This document shows, piece by piece, positions 50,571 to 60,936 of a stretch of 64,000 nucleotides of DNA. The stretch's first letter is position 1. Each line of letters begins with the position of its first letter. The notes beneath the pieces were generated by a model, which saw only the letters and a program-made list of their open reading frames with translations, was not told where the DNA came from and did no database searches. The DNA is from Dioscorea cayenensis subsp. rotundata (Eukaryota; Streptophyta; Magnoliopsida; Dioscoreales; Dioscoreaceae): contig NC_052484.1 in assembly GCF_009730915.1 (NCBI RefSeq), positions 992,001-1,056,000 on the forward strand, read 5' to 3'. A program made the translations under genes and the position numbers.

Positions 50571-50594
50571 AAAAAATTAAAAAAAAAAAAAAAT

Positions 50595-50660
50595 ATGTTG
50601 CTGAGGAGTTCATCAACACCAATGCTCAACTCTCTCATCAATGGTGAAAGCCCTCACCAC

Positions 50661-50691
<31 letters not shown>

Positions 50692-53251
50692 ATGCTCACA
50701 TCTCCTGCAACCTCTCCTCTCCCTTCTCTGACTCCTCTCCCTCCTCCTCCTTCTCCGGAGTTCGCCGTACCCGCTCCGATGGCAACCTTCACTCTCTCCC
50801 CTCCGACCACCACCATGAATCTTCTTCCTCTTCTCGTAGATCCAACCCTATGCTTGAATCCATCCCTTCTTTCTCTGTTTACAACTCAAAGCTTCCACAA
50901 AATCTAGAAGAAGAAAAAGAGGAGGAGGATGAGAAAGATGAAGATCAGGAGGAGGTTTTGGGGATTGAAAGGGAGTTTAGTTTCTCTAGAGGTAAACAAG
51001 GTCCTTTGTTTCTTGCCCGTGGGCTTGGGATTGATAGGGTTGCTTCTGGGATGATGCTTGTGGGTGGTGGTGGTGGTGGTGGTGAGATGGTGGAAATGGA
51101 TATGTATTATAAGAAGATGGTGGATGAGGATCCAAGTAATGCTTTGGTGCTTAGGAATTATGCCAAGTTTCTCTATGAGGTGATACTTTTTTCCTTTTAT
51201 TTATTTATTTATTTTTTTGTGATTGTTTTTTGGATTTTTGGTTTTGTTTGTGGTTTTGTGGTGAGATTTTTTAAGTTTGGGGATTAGTTTTTGGAGATCA
51301 ATAGAGATGATTATTTCACATTTCCTTATTGTTGTTGTTGTTGTTGTTTTTGTTGGATTTTTGGTTTTTGTTTGCAATATTTTTGGTGAGATTTTTGTGG
51401 ATTTGGTGATCTTATTGTTTAGTTTTGTTTGCAATTAAATGATTAGATCAATTTGTTTTTGTTTGCAATTTTGTAGTGATATTTTGTCAATTTGGTGATC
51501 TTCTTCTACTATCACTTCTTCTTTCTTCTTTGGTTTTTGTTTGCAATTTTTGGTGAGATTTTTGTCAATTTGGTGATCTTATTGTTTGATTTTTGCTTGC
51601 AATATAATGATTAGTTTTCTCAAATTAGTTTTGTTCGCAATTTTGTAGTGATATTTTGTCAACTTGGTGGTCTTGTTGTTTGGTTTTGTTTGCAATTTAC
51701 TGATTAGACTTCTCAACTTGGTTTAGTTTGCAATTTTGTGATGAAGATTTTGCCAATTTGGTGATCTTGTTGTTGTTTGGTTTTGTTTGCAATTGAATAT
51801 TTAATGGTTACATTTCTTGATTTGGTTTTGTTAATTTGATGATTCTTCTTCTTCATATATTTTGTTTAAATACATGATTTTTCAAACCAAAGACCATGTT
51901 TCATTGTTTTGAGATTATAGTATACAAGCATAATAATCTCACATTCATTCACTAAACAAGCTGAATATATAACTCTAGGTCTCTTATCCTCTATTTTAAA
52001 TTTTCTTAAGTTTGAGCTTTGGTTTAATGCTTGGTAAACAGTCTAAAGGTGATCTTCCCAAAGCTAAAGAATTCTACTCAAGAGCTATATTAGCAGTGGT
52101 TTAAAGATTATAGTATATAATACTCTTAACATTCATTCACTAAACAAGCTTGAATATATAAAAGTTTAGGTCTCTTATCCTCTGTAATGGATTTGCTGTG
52201 AGTTTGAGGTTTGATTTGATGCTTGGTGAACAGACAAATGGTAATCTCCCAAAAGCCGAAGAGTACTACTCAAGAGTTTTATTATTGCAGTGCTTCTGAT
52301 ATTACAGTATATATATATATATATAATACTCTCGCATTTATTCACCATACAAGCTGAATATATAGAAGTTTAAGGTCTGTTATCCTTTGTTTTGAATTTG
52401 CTGTGAATTTGAGGTTTGATTTGATGCTTGGTAAACAGACAAATGGTAATCTTCCAAAAGCCGAAGAGTACTACTCAAGAGCTATATTACCAGTGCTTCT
52501 GATATTACAGTATATATATATATATATATATATAATACTCTCACATTTATTCACTAAACAAGCTGAATATAAGTTTAAGGTCTGTTATCCTTTGTTTTGA
52601 ATTTGCTGTGAATTTAAGGTTTGATTTGATGCTTGTAAACAGATAAAAAGTGATCTTCCGAAAGCTGAAGAATACTACTCAAGAGCTATATTAGCAGAGC
52701 CCGGAGATGGAGAGATCCTTTCACAGTATGCAAAACTAGTGTGGGAGTTGCACAAAGACGAAGAACGAGCGTGCACCTACTTCGAACAAGCAATTCAAGC
52801 CTCTCCTCATGATAGGTATAACTGATGAAAATCATTCATAATCTTATTACAATCTTATTACGACTCAAAACTATCCGAGATTATTGACTATATATCGAGT
52901 TTGCCTTCATTTTGTCATTAATCATTGAAGTTTCAATTTTTGCAACTGAACCATCAGTCCAAGTTTATGTCGAAGACTCGAAATTGTCATTTTCTTAAAG
53001 AAACTAAACTTACATATCGAAAGCCAATCTGGATTTAATCAAATTCAAAATGTAGAAGTTTTGATGATTTTAACCTTAATTAAGTTTCGAACAAAAATAT
53101 CAGTTACTGATTTGATTTGTTCATCGTCAGCCATGTTGCGGCGGCATATGCGAGCTTTTTATGGGAAACAGAAGAGGATGAAGAAGAGGGTGTGAATGAG
53201 TTCAATGGAGCACAAGTTTCTCATGGAACTTTGACTCCTGCTACTGCTTGA
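50595..53251 (+). CDS. Tetratricopeptide-repeat (TPR)-like protein
   Basis: Plant TPR-like superfamily protein of the At4g32340/At1g80130 type; cellular role unknown. Minimal gene: exons 50595-51179, 52643-52815 and 53131-53251, 879 nt giving 292 residues with no frame break. The N-terminus is low complexity (HHHNNNNNNNNHHAH, Ser-rich, then EEEKEEEDEKDEDQEE). Helical repeats follow: MYYKKMVDEDPSNALVLRNY, AKFLYE, SDLPKAEEYYSRAILAEPGD, ILSQYAKLVWELHKDEERAC, TYFEQAIQASPHD, AAAYASFLWETEEDEEEG, ending LTPATA. Before exon 52643 lie three further copies of its first 54-57 nt, at 52042, 52234 and 52439. Two of these could be spliced in frame and would add 18-residue helices. The ATG at 50595 follows a triplicated promoter. 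Confidence 0.85.
51340..51830. repeat. Degenerate minisatellite in TPR intron 1
   Basis: Repeating blocks built from GGTTTTGTTTGCAATT, GTGATATTTTGTCAA and TTGGTGATCTT(G/C)TTGTT recur at least five times with variable spacing, mostly on a T-rich strand. Confidence 0.75.
51905..52697 (+). repeat. Four tandem units of about 200 bp carrying partial TPR exon copies
   Basis: Each unit comprises TA-rich sequence, CATT(C/T)ATTCACTAAACAAGC, AGGTCT-TTATCCT, a run ending TTGATGCTTGGTAAACAG, and then an exon start. The exon copies begin at 52042, 52234, 52439 and 52643 and encode SKGDLPKAKEFYSRAILA, TNGNLPKAEEYYSRVLL, TNGNLPKAEEYYSRAILP and IKSDLPKAEEYYSRAILA. Only the fourth continues into the full exon; the first and third end at a GT after 54 nt. 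Confidence 0.85.
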
Positions 53252-53602
53252 GAAATGGTCTAATTCTGTTCTAATGTTATGGGACTGACTTCTTGTTATC
53301 TTTTGTTTTAGTTGTTGTTTGTCAAAGGAATAAAAAAACAAGAAAGAAGCTTTTGACATTTTTCTGTGTAGTAATAATACTGAGTTTTGTAACTTTGTTC
53401 ATGAATATAAATATATATTATTAGAAATGCAATTTAATGAGAATGCATGTAGTTTTAATAGTTTGATATACTTTCTCCATTGTTTGGTCTAACATTTTAT
53501 ATACAATTGAGTGTTGTATAAAATTTGAGAGAAGGAATAAAACAAAATTCAAATTGTAATGGTTCAACCAAACAGGCAAAGAGTATATCAATTTATATTG
53601 TA

Positions 53603-53925
53603 GGTATAATCACCAAAATAGTTTCTGTACTTTTCTCTCTCTTTTCTTTTGGTCCCTCTATTCAGAAATGCTCCCGATTAGTCCTTTTACTTTTATAAAT
53701 GTGCCCATATAGGTAAAAATGCTCTCAATCAGTCCCTCTACTTTAAAAAATGTCCCAATTAGTCTTTCTAGTTGAGTTATTTTTAAAAGTAAAGGGACTG
53801 TTTGGGAGCATTTTTAACTAAGTGATCACATTTTCAAAAGTAGAGGGACTAGTCGGGAGCATTTCTGAGTAGAAGGACTAAAAGAGAAGAGAGAAAAGTA
53901 AAAGGACCAACTAGGGTATTATACC
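53603..53925. mobile_element. Fold-back MITE with 9-bp target duplication (Mutator-like type)
   Basis: Inverted ends GGTATAAT-ACC and GGTATTATACC flank a largely palindromic interior of GGTCCCTCTA / TAGAGGGACT type arms. The 9-bp flanks TATATTGTA at 53594-53602 and 53926-53934 are identical, as for MULE-derived MITEs. Interior and ends resemble the element at 50154-50430, so both probably belong to one family. Confidence 0.75.
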
Positions 53926-53954
53926 TATATTGTACACATTTTAAACATTAAAAA

Positions 53955-54155
53955 TTTATATTATAAAAAAATAATTTTTTTTCCAAAAAAAAAAAAGAAT
54001 TCTAATATTTAGCATCCATGCTGTTTGGATCATCAATTCGTATTATAAAAAAATAATTTTTTTTCCAAAAAAAAAAGATTCTAAAATTTAGCATCCATGC
54101 TATTTGGCTCATCAATTCGGCTTAAATAGCATCTATGCTGTTTGGATCATCTATT
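53955..54155. repeat. Short tandem repeat of about 75-85 bp, two and a half copies
   Basis: Copies share ATTATAAAAAAATAATTTTT, a run of A, and TAGCATCCATGCT-TTTGG-TCATC. The last copy is partial. Confidence 0.8.
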
Positions 54156-54169
54156 GTCAGATCCCCAAT

Positions 54170-54362
54170 AGAACCCTTCACAAATGATGAGAGTTCAAAT
54201 CTTGGGTGAGGGTATATTTCTGGGAGTGTGAGTAGTGTTTATATGTGAATGGTCCCAGCGCCCATGTGTGCGTAGGTCCCGCTCCCACTTGCTCCGTCGA
54301 GATTTATGTACATCCCTGCCTTTCTTAGCGGCTAGGCCGCTCAACTTAAGAAAGAAAAAATA
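54170..54362 (+). mobile_element. SINE-like element abutting the CrcB copy
   Basis: Contains a tRNA-like B-box match (AGTTCAAATC at 54192-54201), a GC-rich body (GGTCCCAGCGCCCATG, CGGCTAGGCCGCTC) and an A-rich tail (GAAAGAAAAAATAAAAG). An A box is not clear. It replaces the normal C-terminus of the adjacent CrcB-like frame, which implies insertion there. Confidence 0.45.
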
Positions 54363-55682
54363 AAAGAAGGAATGATTGTCAGCAACATATAAACATTAGC
54401 TCTCAGAATGTGTACACTCTGCCTCATTGCTAAAATTTCTGCAACAAAACTAGACACTGTACTCAAACAACCTAAAAATCCAAATTGAATTGAGCTCACA
54501 ATGATCCCACACATCTTTATGTTCATCTCTTTACTAATCGTCGCGAGAGCTGCCATAATACAACCTGCAAGAATATTAGCAGTTAATGTTCCGATTGGAA
54601 GCGCCACTTGAGGTTTCTCCTTCTTCCAATTCCCCGGCCATTTAGGCTTAACCAGAGAACAGCTCTGTCGCTGACACTATCTAGCTTTCTCTTTGCTAAT
54701 ACACAACTTATGCTGGATAACACTCCGAAGATCAATATCATTGATAGAAGAACAAGAATACAACGTTCATGAGTGTTTACTCTCAAGTTTTCGACTATTA
54801 GTTCGGTTTTTTGAGAGCTTTTGTGATGCCAATTCAATAATTTCTGCGAAATGCCTCTGCTGTCCCTACGCCGTATTGAATGCTTTCATTGACAATGGCC
54901 ATCCCTAGAATAATGCCGCCAACGGTGAACACCCAATAGTTAATCCTATCACCAAATAATCTGATACATTGCGAATATCAGCCTTGAATATCACATCAAA
55001 ACATCCCATGAGGAAGGAACCTAGAATATTAGACGGAAGATCAAGGTATAGTGCCGAATTATTTCCTGTGAGTTTCAGAAGGCTAGGACCAAAAAGTTTT
55101 TGCAGTAAGTACCTTGTGAATACCCCCAGAATTCCAAACACTGCCAAGTGAACCAGATAAGAAATGTGATCAAATCTCCCCGGAAGCTTATCTTTCTTTT
55201 GATTAACAGATGAACTACTATTAATTCAATGCATTTCTTTGCACTTGAACGTGATATAACATCAGTTGGAAGTGAAGAAGGAGCTAATTTGCCATTAATC
55301 TCACCGTTATTCATAGAAAACAACTCCGAGCTCTCATTTTCAGCATCCAAATCATCAGCTACTCTATCACCACTGTCTCTTGCTTGTGCAAGCAATCTCA
55401 AGAGTCATCAAGATCTCTGAGCACCTCCTCCACCAAATCTCTTGACAAAGTGAATGAATCACGAATCAAATCACACACATCTTGTGAAGGAACTCTCATA
55501 CTCAAGCTACCCACAGAGCCATCCCTCCGAAAAGTCCCTGAGCTTCTACTCCTTGCCAAACGATGAACTTTAGATAAATCCATGCTTCTTCTCAAACTGA
55601 AGGATCTTGAAATGGATGGAATGCCAATTGCTACATCAACTCTCCGTGGAGAAGCTTGCAACGCAATGACACCATCTCCCAT
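54341..55682 (-). pseudogene. Decayed CrcB/FEX-type fluoride exporter copy
   Basis: Resembles plant fluoride export proteins (CrcB/FEX), two fused CrcB-like membrane domains that remove F- from the cell. The N-terminal region begins MGDGVIALQASPRRVDVAIG. Domain 1 shows HISYLVHLAVFGILGVFTRY, then LPSNILGSFLMGCFDVIFKA and SDYLVIGLTIG; domain 2 shows LNGRGIG, LPIGTLTANILAGCIMAALA and IQFGFLGCLSTVSSFVAEIL. Near 54930 the conserved GxxGSxTTFS-containing block after GLTIG is missing. Near 54648 the block between AVLWL and LNGRG is missing. Single-base losses near 55400 and 55221 and an internal stop also disrupt the frame. No introns are apparent although exon-sized pieces are absent, so it may be a retrocopy of an exon-skipped transcript. 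Confidence 0.75.
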
Positions 55683-57069
55683 TGATGTCTGTTAAGAGCT
55701 GTAATATCATTTGTTAGGAAAAGAACCTCGAACTTGTGTAATTAGTAACTTTGTTAATTTGTTCAGGCATTCATGGTGTGAAATCTTACTAAAATTCAAA
55801 TTAGCTAATCCTAGTCAAATTCAAAGTATACTCAAGTCATAATTCTATTTTAATTCAAATTAGTAACTAAATCATTATTATATATAAGAATAATAGGGCT
55901 ATCAGATTTTTAAAAAAAAATTGCAAAATTTTCAAAAATTCATATTTTGAAAGAGCACCGAATTGATCTTAATTTATCACCCATCCTTAAAATTTTAATC
56001 TTATTAACTAAATCATCTTCGTCAGCATTTGTTGTAGTTTGAATCCAGAAATGATACAGATACAAAAATTCAACTTTAAGGTTAAGGTATGATATAATGG
56101 AATAAAGACACAGTTAACATACTAAAGTGAGGGCCATTATTTTAATAGATTCTCACATGACTATAATGGTAATAAAATAATTAAGAGAATCTAGATAAAA
56201 TAACATTTTCAGAATACTTGATTTAAATAATTAAAAAAGTTACTGTTAGTTGTTAGTGTCAGGATTAGATATGAGACATCACTTGTTTGACATAAATCCC
56301 AACATCTAGAAAGGAATCTTAATGGTGCATTCATTTGATAAAAAAGTAGGGTTTTGGATGATGCTTTTATATTATAAGCATGTGAGTAAATAAATGCATG
56401 GTGGTGTATAGAGATTGGCTATTCATAAAATTTGCTAATACTAATGAACTACGAGGTTTGACTAACATAGGCTTTGTCAAAAACTTTTGACTGTCATGTG
56501 TTCTTCCAAGGAATATATTAAACCTTAAATATAGTTTTAAATGATTATCATAAGCTTTTCAACTATCAGAAGAAGATATTAAATTAACTGCCATTAAAAT
56601 AACTGATGTACCTGATTTTTTTGTGAAGTTTTTGGCCTCAAAATCACTGATTTCAGTCTCTATATCAACCTGAATGAAAGCAGAAATTAAAGTAAAACAC
56701 TCGCAAAGTCATTAGCATCTGCTAATTTCCAAGTTTTTATACAACAGCATCAGTTTTAAACACTAATGATATTCAAATCATGCATCAAGAATCTGAAGAA
56801 ACAAATTCAGATATATGCCAAGCTTGAGTTTAGATTTCAAACTATTAGTTCACTGAGATGATATTAAAGTGCCTGCCGTTAAAATAACTGCAGCACCTGA
56901 GATTAGTGTGGAGTTTTGGCCTTGAAGTCACCAAGTTCAGTTTCAATTTCCAATGCTGAATTTAGAATTAAAAAGCTTGTAAGATCACTAGCCTCTGCTA
57001 ATTTCATAGACTTTTTCAAATCCAGTGTTGAGTTCACAGGTAGCCTTTAGACTTCTCCTTGTCCATTGT
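55683..57069. other. Intergenic with a diverged duplication
   Basis: Segment about 56566-56760 is similar to about 56845-57020 (shared ATTAAA-T--CTGCC-TTAAAATA, GTTTTTGGCCT-AA-TCAC, AGTTTCA-TTTC, CATCTGCTAATTTC-type text). No protein recognised. Confidence 0.5.
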
Positions 57070-57074
57070 GTGGC

Positions 57075-58700
57075 TGATAAATGCTTGAATAGATATATTT
57101 TTATATATGTTTTACATGCATTGAGCATCATTTTTACTATGGTTTATGTCTCATATTGTGTATTTGGTGTTCTTTTATGCATATAGGTTGTGAATGCCTT
57201 GAAGAGTAAAAAAGAAGCAAAAATGGGCTATAAAGACATAATGTTGGGAGTTCTTGTTCAATTCAAGGACCAAGACACGAGAGGAGTTTATAAACGTGGA
57301 GATGTGTGCCAACTTCCAAGAAGATTCAAGTCAATTCACTAGTTGGAAGGGCACAAAGGCAGCCACATCTTCATGTTTCTTCTCTTTGTGAAGATTGCAA
57401 GACCTCTCAAAGATACATCAATGAAGAAAAGTTTTATAGCCTACCACATGGACGTGTGCCCGGACATGTGGCCTCAAGAGAAGAGTGATTGGACCGCGTT
57501 TTTGTGAAAATATCGCAGCAAAATTGCTGTAGCAGTACTGTATTAAAATTACTGTTCACGCGCCCGTGTGGAAATTCCACGCGCCCGCGTGAAAATTTCT
57601 GCAGCCCACGCGGCCGCATGGAAAATCCACACGGGCGCATGAGGGCACGTGACAGGCGCGATCTAAGGCCTATAAATAGCCGTTTTGCCCTATTCTTTCT
57701 CATCTTAATTTTGTGCGGCTCTTGAGGGGTGAGACGGCTAGGGTTTGGTCTTTGCGGCTTTGGAGGCGCTTCGTCACCAACTTTGATTGATTCCTCCTCC
57801 GTCATAGCATCAAGGAAACCACCGGTGAACCTAGCTTTGGAGTGGGTCCTTCAAGACGTCGAAGCTCTCCATCAAGGCCATCAGTTCATATATAAGGGGG
57901 TTTATTTCTATGGTTTTAATGTACTTTCATTCATTGATGGTGTGTTTTGTATGTTGCTCCATGGAGAGCTAAAACCCTAGAGGGTATTTGGGCTTGTGAA
58001 CCCTAGGATTCTCATCTTTTGTGGATTTGCTTAGTGTTTCTATTTAATCCGAGTTTGATTAAGTTTTAATCTTGTATTTTCATTGCTTGCTTGTTTAATT
58101 AATCCTTGTGGTTGATTGGATTTGCATGATTTGTTACTTTGATGTGAGACAGGTCTCCATTAGAGTTAGAACTTTAAGATTAAAGAGGGTTGAGAGGGTG
58201 AGTCATGAGATAGTGGAGTGTCCCCTCTCCCTTCCGATTGAGTGTATTCTATCTCCGTTCCTTAAGCTCTATGCAACCATATTTGGTGTGAGGCGTGAGA
58301 TTGAGCGATTTCTCCACCGGGACCTCGTAGGGGACTAGTATCGGTGATCGGGAGGCCGGATCCGATTATATTTGGATTTCCATGACTTAACTTACTCATC
58401 ATAGAAACACTTTGCTTATTCGGTACCTAATACCTGAATCCTAGGGGGAGCATTGCCCGAATACCCCACTTTTACTGATTGAGATCTCCATCCATTTTAC
58501 CCTTGCATATTTGTCTCCGGTATTCATTTCTTCGCACATTAGATCACCACACCTTTCCATTTATCATTAGGTTAGAAAGCAGAGAAGAAGTTAGTACTAG
58601 TAGCCCTGTTCCCTGTGGATTCGACTACCCACTCACCGGGGTAATTATTACTTCGGCACCCGTGCACTTGCGGTTTACACGCATATTCGGACGCATGTCA
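57075..58700 (+). mobile_element. Solo LTR of an LTR retrotransposon, Gypsy-type likely
   Basis: A 1626-bp block begins TGATAAATG and ends ACGCATGTCA. It is flanked by the identical 5-bp duplication GTGGC (57070-57074 and 58701-58705). A TATA box (TATAAATAG) lies near 57671 after a GC-rich repetitive stretch of CACGCGCCCG/CGCATGG type. The 3' part (CCCTGTGGATTCGAC, TTGCGGTTTACACGC) is like LTRs of Tat/Athila-class Gypsy elements. No internal region is present, so it is a solo LTR left by recombination. Perfect flanking duplications suggest a moderately young insertion. Confidence 0.8.
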
Positions 58701-58705
58701 GTGGC

Positions 58706-60936
58706 CATAAGAGTCTTCTGCTTTGGATGATCAACCAATGAACTTGAACTTCCAAAACATTATGTTTTTCTCTTATGTCTTGTAAAAGTTTGTTTTTTCA
58801 GAGTTGGAGAAAGAAAGGTACCTGAGTACTCTAAATGGAAAATCTAGGAAGGGAAAAACAGCAATCTTATACAAAGGTGATCTAAAATTCTAAATGTCTC
58901 TTTATTTTGTAAATATATATCAGTTTCAAAAGTTTTGAGCATGGATTAGAGAAACAGGAAAAAAGGTTAGTGGAGTCTCAACAAGTGGCTGTAAATTGCA
59001 ATGTAAATCACAAAGACCAGATGCTTTGAATATAAACCACAAGGGAAGTCTTACAGAAACTTCTAATCTTGATGGGAAGTAGATGGAAAACAAAATATGA
59101 GGATCACTTGTCACTTCATGCAAGTCTTATTCCAAAATATTTACCTAGATTTTCTCCTTGTTCATCATATCTGATTGAAAAGATAAACTGATCCAAGATT
59201 CTGATTGGTGTTCCTCAAAGATATTGCTTTCTTTGTCTGAGAGAAAGTCCCGATAATTCCCATGGCTTGTACAAAGAAATCAAATAATAGACTGCTGTTT
59301 GCATACCTGATCTTCAAGAAAATCAGAATTCATGTCAGTCCAGCTTGCTTGCTTTCATCTGGTCACTCTCTAATTCTACATGAGATTTCAATTTCCATGA
59401 TTTATCCTCCAAGTGGTTATCTAGCCGAAAAATCTGTGCACAGATTTATTCCGAAGCAGCATAAGCTTGAATTAGAATTACAAAAAACGAGAAAATGAAG
59501 GTTTCGATTACCAACCTTTAACAAAAGATTTTTGTGTCACAATACAATTGCAAGCACAGCATCAGCAATTAATTACTTTTAAATAACCACACTTAAACAG
59601 CAGTAATTGCACAAGAACACTGCAGATAGATAATGAAGAAGATAATTGAAACAGTTAAACTTTTGAAGATTTAGAAAGAGCACAAGGGAACAAGTCAAAC
59701 GCTATATGGTTGGTGGCAGGTACAAGGTCTATGCTTTGGAGAAGGAATCTATTCTCTTGCAGAATCATGAAGTGGAAATCAACATTGGGATTTCATACGT
59801 AAAAAGTGTTACAACATCAATGAAGACAAAATCGCAAGAAAATATTCTCTTACAGAATCATGGACATCTTCACAAGTAACATCAAGAACTCAAACAATCA
59901 TATTGCTGAAACCTTCAATGGAGTTGGCTTACTTCCCATCATCAATTCAGCATGGCCTCCCAACATTTGCATAGAAAGGCTTTGGCTAAAAGGGAAGTAC
60001 ATTGGCAATGCTTTAAATGGAAGTCGAAAACACCAGCCATGTTAACTGCAAAGACTATTTTAGATGATAATTAATATCCCTGTTATCAACTAATGACTTT
60101 GACACATAAACTCCTGGATCTCCAGTAATTACCAGAAATCATGCTCCTCGAAGCAAGTAATTCCCTGTATCAAACTAACTGTCTCAGTATTTCTGTCAAT
60201 AAGATAGACAATCATCTGTCGCTTCACCCACAGTTCTGCAGTCAATCAAGTAAAAGAGTTTAAGTCACACTGTCAGAGAAAAGCAACTGGAAACCCTAAA
60301 TATGATAATGTCAACCTCGAACTTCTGATAAGATGGTAAACAACATAAGCCTTAAAATATAATTAGTTGGCTGTGTTAAGCATCATATCATGCTTCATAT
60401 CAGAGAGAGTAACTAACCAAAAAATAATAGAAGATCATATTGACCACAAATTTTCTTCAACTAAAAGCAGTAACCAGAATGAACTCATGGAGAGTAAGTA
60501 CATTAATGTGGTGCAGGACACCAGGAATTAGAAACCAAAATATTAATGTATTCTGGTTGATTAGCAACAAGTGTACCATATATATGAATCTAATGATTTC
60601 TGGAGCTCATGGCAACAACCCTGAAAAAAGAAAGTTGGAGCTTCCTTATAATTAAACCATTGGGTTGTGCTTAGTCACAGTTTGTTTTCTTCTATATTAC
60701 AGTGAGAGAGAATATTTTGTTTCATTTTCACCACTTCCATAAATGACATAATTTCAAAGGCCAAGATATTAATGGCTGCTATTTATCAAAATCATGATCG
60801 ATGCAATGCAAGGGAATGAACACTTACACAATTATCGATAAGTTAACGCATAACCAGATCGTATTCACCTAAATGCCCAAGCCTCTCAAGTTTGAACATT
60901 GCAACACTCATGTCCAGCCATTAGTTGAACATCTTC
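58706..60936. other. Intergenic, nothing recognised
   Basis: AT-rich sequence between the solo LTR and the 3' end of the PPR gene. No coding exon, RNA gene or clear repeat could be supported; the last 100-200 bp are presumably the PPR 3' UTR. Confidence 0.5.

Noticed and set aside
50641-50907. Alternative frames over the TPR exon 1 (poly-Thr and poly-Val)
   Set aside because: Shadows of the CAA/CAC repeat in the real exon; the chosen frame continues into the TPR repeats with correct splice phases.
57540-57660. Repeated CACGCGCCCG/CGCATGG text resembling a CRISPR-like or minisatellite array
   Set aside because: Irregular spacing inside an LTR upstream of its TATA box; plant nuclear context; common LTR feature.
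57306-58730. Several open frames within 57306-58730
   Set aside because: They lie inside the solo LTR and resemble no protein.
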